37,402 bases of DNA, from NCBI GenBank assembly GCA_041569895.1, contig JBFFXF010000031.1:1-37402 (forward strand), in the 5' to 3' direction. Position numbers and translations under genes: made by a program. This document shows positions 1 to 7,040 of the stretch, piece by piece. Position 1 is the stretch's first letter; each line of letters starts with the position of its first letter. This DNA comes from JBFFXF01 sp041569895 (GTDB lineage: Bacteria > Planctomycetota > UBA8108 > JACQVS01). The notes under the pieces were generated by a model that was not told where the DNA came from, did not search any database, and saw nothing but the letters and a program-made list of their open reading frames with translations.

Positions 1-77
1 CCCGTCCTCGTCCTCGTCCTCGAAGGCTCTGGCTGCGGAGTCCGATGACCGACTCCGATTCCGATTCCGATTCCGAT
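1..77. repeat. degenerate hexamer array at the left edge
   Basis: Positions 1-22 carry about three copies of TCCTCG. Positions 54-77 carry four perfect head-to-tail copies of TCCGAT, with a further copy at 41-46 and looser variants up to about 110. It lies in the non-coding stretch just past the stop codon of the permease gene ending at 134. The same 6-bp period with related units recurs at 13251-13362, 21394-21427 and 36016-36055. The window edge cuts the island, so its true length is unknown. No open reading frame in it looks real. Confidence 0.85.
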
Positions 78-133
78 GACCGAGTCCGAGTCAGATGACC
101 GAGACCGATGTCGGTCTCTGATCTCGCTCCCCT

Positions 134-1963
134 TCAATGCGAGTGCGCGTGCTCGTGCGCCTCGTCCTTCCTCTCGCCCGGCGCCCCGCCCCCCGAGGTG
201 ATCTCGCCGATGAATCGCCTCGGTCCGCGGCGCAGGACCGAGAGCACGAAGATCCCGGTCAGGAGCGCGAGGCAGATGATCTCCAGGACGGTGCCCTCGT
301 GCGCCGTGATCGCCTCGAGAGGGGGGCCGCCGAGATCCGGCAGCAGCCAGTTGACGGCGAGGCCGGCGCCGATCGACAGGCCGAGGATCGCCAGGCTGAA
401 CTGGATCGCCGTCCTGCGGCCGTGGAGCCTGCCGACGACACCGAAGGTCGTGACGTTGGTCGCCGGCCCGGTGAGCAGAAACGCCAGCGCGGCCCCGGGA
501 GAGACTCCCTTGGCGAGGAGGACCGCGACGAAGGGCGTGGCTCCTGACGCGCAGACGTAGGTCGGCACGCCGAGGACCGCGAAGACGACGACCTTCAGGG
601 CCGGGTGCATGGCGCCGAGCCAGGCGCCGTCGACGAGCGGCTCGACCAGCGCCGCGATCCCGAGTCCGAGGAGGATCCACGGCGCGGTGTTGTCGACGAG
701 CTCGCCGAGACCGAAGCCGGCCGCCTCACGAACTCGCACGGCGAAGGGTCGCCGGTCGCTGTCGTCGGCGGTGCGCACCTCGACGAAGGTCCCCCGCGCA
801 CGGCGCATCGTCAGGCCGCCGACGATCAGGCCGACGAGGAGCGCCACCGCCGCGGCCGCGACGACGCGCACCACGGTCATCTCGACGCCGAGGAGGGGGA
901 TCGAGAGGGCGATCGCGTCGATGCCGAGCTCGGGCGTCGCCACCATGAACGCCATCGCGGCCGTCGCGGGCGCGCCGCGCTCGATCAGGGTGCGGTAGAG
1001 CGGCACGACGCCGCACGAGCACACCGGCAGCGGCAGGCCGATCGCCATGCCCCGGAGCGACTGCGAGAACGCGCCGCCGCGCTTCAGCCACCGGATCGAG
1101 CCGGTCGGCAGGAACGAGTGCATGACGCCGGCGAGCAGATACGCGATGAGAAGCGCGGGGGCGCTCTCGAACGCGAGCGAGACGAACGTCTCCGCCATGC
1201 GCGAGACCGTCTCCGACTCGAGGAGCCCGCCGCTGCCGCCGAGCAGCAGCGCCAGCAGGCCGAGACCGAGAATGCCGCCGATCCCCTCGTACCAGCTCCA
1301 GCGTCGAGGCGCCGGCGCGGCGGTCATCGTCGATCGATCGTGCGGGCGGTGAAACACCACGTGCATCAGCGAGCCGCCGACCAGCGCCTGGAAACAGCCC
1401 GCCGCGGGCGCCGGCAGCCACTCGAAGATCCTCGCCCCGAAGCCGTAGCCGACGATGGTGTTGAGCGCCACCAGCAAGAGAACGCTGCTCGCGGCCCCGA
1501 AACCGTATCGCGGACGCAGCAGCAACCACACCGTGAGCCCGACCGGCAGCCGATGGAGGATGACCGCGGACGAGAGGTGCATGTGGCGGTGGGAGGCGCC
1601 GTCTGTCCCGAGGGCGTGGCCGTGCACGCCGGACATCTCGATCAGCGCCGCGCCGTCGACGATCGAGTGCACGCAGAGCCCGAGCATGCCGAGCATCAGC
1701 GCGACGAAGTGCGAGTCGCGGCCGGCGCGCTTGAAGTGCCGTTCCAGGAACGCCGGGACGAGCAGGCCGGCGAACGCGAAGATGAGAACCAGCGGCCCTC
1801 CGAGCGAGACGGCATCGGGAAGCACGCCGATCAGGATCAGCCCCGATATGGCGACGAAGTTGAAACCATCGAGGAGAGACAGCATCGGCCCGCTCGAGCG
1901 CAGCAGCCGGTGGAGCACCGGCCCGACGCCGAGCGCCAGGATGCTCGCGATCAGCGACGTCAC
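134..1963 (-). CDS. ZIP-like / SO_0444-type permease fusion (predicted metal transporter)
   Basis: Predicted 609-residue inner-membrane protein made of two transporter-like halves. Residues 1-210 have ZIP-family features: a His-Ser-Ile-Val-Asp-Gly motif at 99-104 and a His-Arg-Leu-Pro at 137-140, which match the metal-binding helices of ZIP proteins, with a His-rich loop between them (114-129). Residues 225-590 resemble the ArsP/SO_0444 permease family (PF03773), including the CSCG motif at 315-318 and the following ATPELGID segment. The tail is His-rich (EAHEHAHSH). I chose GTG at 1963 because it overlaps the upstream stop by four bases (GTGA); the reading frame stays open further upstream, but that part lies over the ZnuA-like gene. 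Family members are described as Cu/Zn efflux permeases; the substrate and direction here are inferred only. It is the last gene of the metal operon. Confidence 0.8.
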   Translation of the reverse strand: MTSLIASILALGVGPVLHRLLRSSGPMLSLLDGFNFVAISGLILIGVLPDAVSLGGPLVLIFAFAGLLVPAFLERHFKRAGRDSHFVALMLGMLGLCVHSIVDGAALIEMSGVHGHALGTDGASHRHMHLSSAVILHRLPVGLTVWLLLRPRYGFGAASSVLLLVALNTIVGYGFGARIFEWLPAPAAGCFQALVGGSLMHVVFHRPHDRSTMTAAPAPRRWSWYEGIGGILGLGLLALLLGGSGGLLESETVSRMAETFVSLAFESAPALLIAYLLAGVMHSFLPTGSIRWLKRGGAFSQSLRGMAIGLPLPVCSCGVVPLYRTLIERGAPATAAMAFMVATPELGIDAIALSIPLLGVEMTVVRVVAAAAVALLVGLIVGGLTMRRARGTFVEVRTADDSDRRPFAVRVREAAGFGLGELVDNTAPWILLGLGIAALVEPLVDGAWLGAMHPALKVVVFAVLGVPTYVCASGATPFVAVLLAKGVSPGAALAFLLTGPATNVTTFGVVGRLHGRRTAIQFSLAILGLSIGAGLAVNWLLPDLGGPPLEAITAHEGTVLEIICLALLTGIFVLSVLRRGPRRFIGEITSGGGAPGERKDEAHEHAHSH

Positions 1964-2958
1964 GGCCTCGACTCCTCCGTCTCGCCGCCGGCGCCGAACA
2001 CCGGGCGCAGCGCGTCGATGTTGGCTCGCATGACGCTCAGGTAGTCCTCGCCCGAGGCGATCCTCTCCGCGGCGAGCAGCTCGCACGGGGAGAAGACGAC
2101 GTTCCGGAGACCGAGCGCGGTCTCGATCGAGCGCGCCACCTCGGCGGCTGGCTTCGACTCCCAGAGGATGACGCGGGCGGGAAACTCCCGCAGCAGCTCG
2201 CGGATGCCGTCGAGCGTCTCCGCCGGCGGGACGGTCTCGGGATCGAGGTCGAGGTTGCGGATCCTCCAGCCGTACCGCCGCGCGATGTAGTTGTAGGCCG
2301 GGTGCGAGCAGAGGATCGGCGTCTGGCCGTTCGACACCGCCCGCAGCGCCGCGTCGAGCTCGCGCAGATCTCGCTCGAGCGCCGAGAACCGCTCGCGGAA
2401 GCCCTCGGCGTGCTCCGGGAAGCGCTCGACGAGACCGTCGCGGATGGCGCGCGCCTGGAGGACGGCGTTCAGCGGATCGACCCACGTGTGGCCGTCGAGC
2501 CCCTCGTGCGCGTGCTCGCCCGCCGGGCCGTGGCTGTGCGTCACGCCCTGCTCGTACCGCATGAATTCCTTCTCGAAGCTCCTGGCGGTGTCGACCGTGC
2601 GGGCGCGAGGGAGAGTCGCCCGCTCCACCCACTTCTCGAATCCCGCGCCGTTGAGGACGATCAGGTCGGCCGACTGGTACCGCCCGATGGTCTCGGCGTC
2701 GGGCGTCCAGAAGATCGGGTCGGCGTCGTCGGGCACGGGACAGACCACCCGCACGGCGTCGCCGCCGATGCGCTCGGCGAAGTAGCGAGTCGGGTAGAAG
2801 GTCGTGAAGATCACCGGCGGGCCGGCCCGCGGGTCATTCCCTCCCGATGCGCCCGGCTTCGCGTCGTCACACCCCGCAGATGCGAGGACGGAGAGCACGA
2901 CGAGCCCCGCGGGCGCGATCGAGAGGCGCCGCGCAGTGTTTGTTTTCCTTCCAGCCAT
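1960..2958 (-). CDS. ZnuA-like metal-binding lipoprotein (ABC solute-binding protein)
   Basis: 332-residue extracytoplasmic binding protein of the ZnuA/TroA family (PF01297). The N-terminus is a lipoprotein signal with lipobox ASAGC, acylated Cys30. A His-rich loop (HSHGPAGEHAHEG) precedes HTWVDP, which fits the family's second metal histidine; SHPAYNYIARRYG fits the third, and an ESKPAAEVAR segment supplies the acidic ligand region. The His-rich loop is typical of zinc rather than manganese binders. The ATG at 2958 follows the FtsX permease stop by 5 nt, and the 3' end overlaps the next gene by 4 nt. No ZnuB-type permease is present; the only ABC permease alongside is FtsX-like, so it probably works with that MacB-like module. 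Zinc is the best guess for the metal. Confidence 0.85.
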   Translation of the reverse strand: MAGRKTNTARRLSIAPAGLVVLSVLASAGCDDAKPGASGGNDPRAGPPVIFTTFYPTRYFAERIGGDAVRVVCPVPDDADPIFWTPDAETIGRYQSADLIVLNGAGFEKWVERATLPRARTVDTARSFEKEFMRYEQGVTHSHGPAGEHAHEGLDGHTWVDPLNAVLQARAIRDGLVERFPEHAEGFRERFSALERDLRELDAALRAVSNGQTPILCSHPAYNYIARRYGWRIRNLDLDPETVPPAETLDGIRELLREFPARVILWESKPAAEVARSIETALGLRNVVFSPCELLAAERIASGEDYLSVMRANIDALRPVFGAGGETEESRP

Positions 2959-2963
2959 CTCTC

Positions 2964-4133
2964 TCACAGCAACACGAACAGGTCCAATCCGAGCCAGAGC
3001 AACGCCAGCGCCAGCGCCGTCGCCACCGCCACGCTGACCGCGCCGACGATGCCGAGCTCGGCGAACTGCAGCCAGAAGACCACCGATCGGCTGCCGCCCA
3101 TGCGATGCAGCGTGGCGCGCTCCCGGCGCCGGATGCGCAACGACAGGAGGACGACGAGGGCCAGGAAGAGCGCCGTCGACAGCGCCACCATGACGAAATT
3201 CGCGTCGAAGAACACCTTGACGCGAAAGACGACGCCCATCAGCTCGAGGACGACGTCCTCCGGCGACAGCATGCGGTACTCGCCGCGGGCATTGTAGCGC
3301 GTCGCCAGGATCGTTTCTCCCCTGACGTCCGCTGGGACGACGATGACCGACGAGAGCGGAAACCGCCCCGGGTCGCCGTGGAAGTGAAAGTCGCCGATTG
3401 TCTCGGGAGTGATCTCGACGAGCGTCTCGAGCGCGGCGTTGGCGGTGACGTGCCCCTCGCGCCGCTCGAGCACGAAACCGGCCGACTCCTTCACGGCGAG
3501 GTCGGCATGACCGTGGCCGAGCCCCTCGATCACCCACGCCGTCTTGACGTCCACGAACACCGCGTGATCGTCCGGCGTGCCGTTCGGTTCGAGGACGCCG
3601 ACGACGCGCAGCCTCACCGGCACGGTGCGCGAGAGGTCGTAGATGTTCTGCTGGTCGGAGATCAGGGCGTCGTCCGGTCCGACGCGGAGCGCGCCGGCGG
3701 CCTCGCTCCCGACGACGGCCTCCCCCAGCAGCGCGGGCAGCCTGCCCGCGGCGCACCGCAGCCCGCGGAACTCGAAGTAGTCGAGGCTCGTGCCGACGAT
3801 CGGCGCCCCGCGGGCCGTGAAACGGGCGTGGATCGGGATCGCGCGGCCGTGGCCGCTCTCGTCGATCTCCCCGAGCAGCGACGCGGGCACCTCGTCGAGC
3901 TTGCCGGCGCGGAAGTAGAGCGTCTGCAGCACCAGGTCGTACCGGTTCCCCCGGGAGCCGAGCACCAGCGGCGTGGCCCGGGCGCGCGCCATCAGCTGGC
4001 GGTCGAACGCGCGCACCAGCATTTGCACGGCGAGCGGCAGAAACGCCGTCGATGCCAGGCAGACGACGAGGATCGACGTCTTCAGCCGGTTGTGGAGCAC
4101 GTAGCGCCACGCGAGGTAGAGGATCGACCTCAT
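2964..4133 (-). CDS. FtsX/MacB-type ABC permease of metal operon
   Basis: 389-residue membrane protein with the FtsX layout: one transmembrane helix near the N-terminus (about residues 20-40), a large extracytoplasmic domain, and three helices at the C-terminus (about 290-389). A HFHGDP motif lies in the periplasmic part, a possible metal-contact site. The ATG at 4133 overlaps the ATPase stop (ATGA). Permeases of this class usually drive mechanical transfer or extraction at the membrane rather than forming an import channel. Placed between an ATPase and a ZnuA-like lipoprotein, it resembles the arrangement of the accessory zinc systems described as Zrg in Vibrio and Zrm in Pseudomonas; that parallel is from general knowledge and not an alignment. 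Confidence 0.8.
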   Translation of the reverse strand: MRSILYLAWRYVLHNRLKTSILVVCLASTAFLPLAVQMLVRAFDRQLMARARATPLVLGSRGNRYDLVLQTLYFRAGKLDEVPASLLGEIDESGHGRAIPIHARFTARGAPIVGTSLDYFEFRGLRCAAGRLPALLGEAVVGSEAAGALRVGPDDALISDQQNIYDLSRTVPVRLRVVGVLEPNGTPDDHAVFVDVKTAWVIEGLGHGHADLAVKESAGFVLERREGHVTANAALETLVEITPETIGDFHFHGDPGRFPLSSVIVVPADVRGETILATRYNARGEYRMLSPEDVVLELMGVVFRVKVFFDANFVMVALSTALFLALVVLLSLRIRRRERATLHRMGGSRSVVFWLQFAELGIVGAVSVAVATALALALLWLGLDLFVLL

Positions 4134-4810
4134 GCCGCGCCCCCGCCGTTCGCCGGCGCGCAGAGCTCGCGCATCTCGAGGACGCGGTCGAAGCGATCGA
4201 GGAGCGACCGGTCATGCGTCAGCATGACGAGGGTCGCGCCACGCTCGCGCACGAGCGAGAAGATGCACTCGACGGTGCCATCGGCGCTGGCGGCGTCGAG
4301 GTTGCTGGTCGGCTCGTCGGCGAGGACGACCCGCGGCCGCGTCACCAGCGCACGACAGATCGCCACGCGCTGCTTCTCGCCGGGAGAGAGGGCGTCCGGC
4401 CGGTGGCCGAGGCGCGGCGAGATGCCCACCGCCTCGGCGAGTCGCGCCGCCTCGTCGCGGCACTCCGGCGTCGGCCGCAGCGCCGGATTGATCCGAAACG
4501 GCAGCAGGATGTTGTCGCGGGCGTCGAGGTAATCGAGGAGCTCGAACTCCTGGAAGATGAAGCCGATGTTCTCCAGCCGGAAGCGTCGCCGCCACGCGTC
4601 GGCGCGCCCGACGATGCTCTCTCCACCGACGCGCACCGCTCCCGAGCGCGGTGCGAGGATGCCGGCGATGAGGTAGAGCAGCGTCGACTTCCCCGAGCCG
4701 CTCGGACCGACGAGCGCGACCGCCTCGCCGGGCTCGATCCGCAGCCGCGGCACGTCCAGCGCGAACCCGCCGGGGCCGTACGAGAAGCGCAGGTCGACGA
4801 CCTCGATCAT
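4130..4810 (-). CDS. LolD/MacB-type ABC ATP-binding protein
   Basis: 226-residue cytoplasmic ATPase. Walker A is GPSGSGKST at residues 35-43, the signature is LSPGEKQRV, Walker B is VVLADEPTS, and the H-loop is in LTHD. This sequence type belongs to the LolD/MacB branch that pairs with FtsX-like permeases, which agrees with the permease encoded next. ATG at 4810 was chosen because it overlaps the stop of the upstream gene by four bases (ATGA) and gives the usual family length; the frame is open upstream but that stretch is inside the neighbouring gene. It supplies energy to the permease at 2964-4133. Confidence 0.9.
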   Translation of the reverse strand: MIEVVDLRFSYGPGGFALDVPRLRIEPGEAVALVGPSGSGKSTLLYLIAGILAPRSGAVRVGGESIVGRADAWRRRFRLENIGFIFQEFELLDYLDARDNILLPFRINPALRPTPECRDEAARLAEAVGISPRLGHRPDALSPGEKQRVAICRALVTRPRVVLADEPTSNLDAASADGTVECIFSLVRERGATLVMLTHDRSLLDRFDRVLEMRELCAPANGGGAA

Positions 4811-6279
4811 CGCACCCCCGCGCCCGCGGAGGCGGCGGCCTCCTGCTCGACCGGGCCGGTGTCGACGATCTTCCACGAGCCGCCGCGAGGCGCGACGGCG
4901 TAGACCGCCGCGAGCTTCCTCGAGCGCTCGTGCGTGTGCCCCCAGTGACGGATGAGGCCGTGGACCACCCACCGGCAGCGCACGGCGAAGCCGCCCGGCT
5001 CGGGCTCGACGTCCGCCGCGCTCTCCACGATTCGCGCGTCGAGCACCTCGACCGAGCGGACGCGGCACACCGCGCCGCCGTCCTCGCGGCTGATGAGGCT
5101 CTCGTAGACGTCGGCGTAGATCGATTCGAGCTGCTCGCCGGCGACGCTCGCGGCGAGCGTGTCGTAGATCTCCCGTTCGCTCGTGTAGTCGAAGGCTCGG
5201 TAGATGTTCCGGTGCAGCGACCGGAAGATCGCCACCGCCTCCACGGCGTCCGGCGTCCTTCCGGAAGGCCGCGTGCCGATGGCGACGTCGCCGATGTCGA
5301 ATACTCCCGCGACCGCGCCGATCACCGCGAGCATCGCCGGCCAGAGCACGCGCTGCGCGAGCGGGCGGCGGCGCAGGACGATCACCAGGACGAGCGCCGC
5401 GAGGATCAGCGTGACGGCCAGCGCCGGGACTCGCATCGCCTCACCGGGGGGCGCCGGCTCGCCGGCGACCAGGCCGGCGGGGGCCGGCGGGACCGACGCG
5501 TCCGGGGAGCGCCAGATCACCTCGGGCTCCTCGCTGGTGAACACCTCGAGCCGTCGCGTGCCCCCCGCGTCGATCTCGGCGACGACGGCCTCCTTCCCGT
5601 AGGAGAGAAACGAGGGCCCGTCGGGATCGTAGAGGCGCCAGACCAGCGAGACGCGCTGCGGAGCGCCCTTGGTGTCGTGGCGCAGGCGGAGGACGACGGC
5701 GCCGTACTCGAGCGCGAGCGTGTCGGGATCGGTGGGCGGCGCCGGGGAGCCGGAGATCTCGATCGGATCGCCGGTGGCGTCCTCCGACGATTCTCGTGGC
5801 GGTGACTCTCCGCGGGACGATTCCGCGCCGTCGGTCGGCGACTGGCCCGCCTTCTTCGCCGTCGGATCTCCCGATGCCGGAGGCGCGGGCGACGGCACCT
5901 GCTGCTCGACCGACTCGAGGACGGGACGCACGGCGACGCCGTCGATGGTCACGGGACAGGTCTCGTGGAAGAACGCGGTGACGAGCTCGGCGCGGCGGCT
6001 GTCATCGAGCGCCCGCAGCTCCTCGAGCGAGGCGAGCCCGAGCACGCGCTCGATGAAGATCCGCATCGGCACGTGCGCCTCGTGCAGCACGCGCACGTCG
6101 TCGATCGACACGCGGAGCTCGACGAGCGGCTTCTGCAGACCGCCCTCGACGATGTGACCCATCGCGACACGCGACAGGGCAACGCCGGCGACGATCGCGA
6201 GGACGGCGCCCACGGCGGCGAGCGAGCCTCGCGCGTCGGGCGCCGGCGTCGTGCGTGAGAGACGATCGGACGTGCGCAT
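4807..6279 (-). CDS. unrecognised multi-domain membrane protein heading metal operon
   Basis: 490 residues, family not recognised. A hydrophobic segment near residues 18-40 looks like an uncleaved signal anchor. It is followed by a soluble domain containing a short HETCPVTIDGVAV stretch, a Pro/Ser/Glu-rich linker (about 125-185), a beta-rich domain, two further membrane segments (about 283-335) and a C-terminal domain of about 155 residues with RHWGHTHERS and a closing GGSWKIVD that recalls NTF2-like folds. Its His/Cys content and its place as first gene of an overlapping metal operon suggest a partner or accessory of the ABC module. The ATG at 6279 lies 48 nt below the Nudix stop. I see no ribosome binding site; a possible leaderless promoter is listed separately. 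Confidence 0.75.
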   Translation of the reverse strand: MRTSDRLSRTTPAPDARGSLAAVGAVLAIVAGVALSRVAMGHIVEGGLQKPLVELRVSIDDVRVLHEAHVPMRIFIERVLGLASLEELRALDDSRRAELVTAFFHETCPVTIDGVAVRPVLESVEQQVPSPAPPASGDPTAKKAGQSPTDGAESSRGESPPRESSEDATGDPIEISGSPAPPTDPDTLALEYGAVVLRLRHDTKGAPQRVSLVWRLYDPDGPSFLSYGKEAVVAEIDAGGTRRLEVFTSEEPEVIWRSPDASVPPAPAGLVAGEPAPPGEAMRVPALAVTLILAALVLVIVLRRRPLAQRVLWPAMLAVIGAVAGVFDIGDVAIGTRPSGRTPDAVEAVAIFRSLHRNIYRAFDYTSEREIYDTLAASVAGEQLESIYADVYESLISREDGGAVCRVRSVEVLDARIVESAADVEPEPGGFAVRCRWVVHGLIRHWGHTHERSRKLAAVYAVAPRGGSWKIVDTGPVEQEAAASAGAGVR

Positions 6280-6286
6280 TCAGCCG

Positions 6287-6316
6287 ATGCTACCGCCCGC
6301 CCGGATCAAGCTCCAG
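6287..6316 (-). promoter_or_regulatory. weak candidate promoter, leaderless, for 6279 gene
   Basis: On the minus strand a CTGGAG box (6316-6311), 18 nt and TAGCAT (6292-6287) precede the ATG at 6279 by only 7 nt, so the transcript would start at or next to the start codon. The -35 is poor. Supported only by spacing and by the lack of a Shine-Dalgarno sequence. Confidence 0.25.
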
Positions 6317-6327
6317 CGCGCGCCCGC

Positions 6328-6876
6328 TCAGGGGTTCTCGCGCCGCCACGACAGCCAGTGCTCGAAGACGGAGAGCCCGTCGGGGACGATCTCGCGCTCC
6401 GCCGCCCAGCGCTCGAGGTCTCGCTCCGGAATCCACGCGCCCCAGGCGATCTCCTCCTCCTGGTGGACGATCGGCCCGTCCCAGACGACGCGGTAGACCT
6501 GGATGAGGCTGCGGTTCCTGTCGCCCTCGTAGAGGTGGGCGAAGAGGCGCTCCGGTCGCGGTCCACTGATGCCGAGCTCCTCGGCGATCTCCCGCCGCGC
6601 CGCGCCGTCGTAGCTCTCGCCGCTCGCCACCACGCCGCCGACGAACATGTCGTACATGCCGGGAAAGACGTCCTTGGTCTCGGTCCTGCGGTGGACGTGG
6701 ACCTCGCCGCGACCGTTGAAGCAGATGATCCCGACGCCGCGATGGAGCAGGTTGCGCGTGCGGACCTCGCGGCGCGTCGCCGTGCCGATGACGCGGTCGT
6801 TGGCGTCGATCAAATCGACGAGCTCGCTCCCCGGATCGGTGGCGTCGGCCGCGCCGTCATCCTCGCCTGGCGTCAT
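6328..6876 (-). CDS. Nudix hydrolase, YfcD-like
   Basis: 182-residue cytoplasmic hydrolase of nucleoside-diphosphate-linked compounds. A complete Nudix box runs from Gly81 to Ile103 (Gly81, Glu87, Arg95-Glu96, Glu99-Glu100), giving the acidic metal-binding residues. The flanking sequence (LVDLIDANDRVIG at the N-terminus and RRTETKDVFPGMYD before the box) is that of the YfcD/isopentenyl-diphosphate-isomerase-like branch. The substrate is not predictable from sequence. The ATG at 6876 is preferred to an in-frame GTG at 6885, since conserved sequence begins only near residue 18. It is on the same strand as the metal operon but separated by 48 nt, so co-transcription is possible but not shown. 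Confidence 0.88.
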   Translation of the reverse strand: MTPGEDDGAADATDPGSELVDLIDANDRVIGTATRREVRTRNLLHRGVGIICFNGRGEVHVHRRTETKDVFPGMYDMFVGGVVASGESYDGAARREIAEELGISGPRPERLFAHLYEGDRNRSLIQVYRVVWDGPIVHQEEEIAWGAWIPERDLERWAAEREIVPDGLSVFEHWLSWRRENP

Positions 6877-7040
6877 GGCGACCACGGTAGCAGAATGCGA
6901 CTGCGGGGAAAACTCTCCCGAAACTTTCTTCGCGCGCCCCGGAATCCGGTGGTAGTCTTGACGCCCGTTGCCGCGAGGCGACAGCGGTAAGTAGGGTATC
7001 GGGGGCGCACGACCTCGGGGGCCACGGAAAGTGTCGTCGC

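Noticed and set aside
605..2044. Long plus-strand open frames opposite the metal operon
   Set aside because: Arg/Asp/Glu-rich composition typical of shadows in GC-rich DNA; no domain.
134..2632. Very long open frame covering the permease and part of the ZnuA-like gene
   Set aside because: The part above 1963 is antisense-like Arg/Ala-rich shadow of the ZnuA gene; GTGA overlap gives a proper start.
6877..7040. Promoter TTGACG / TAGGGT before the VCBS gene
   Set aside because: TTGACG has no -10 at a proper distance; the alternative TTGCCG-N18-TAGGGT pair is too weak to list.
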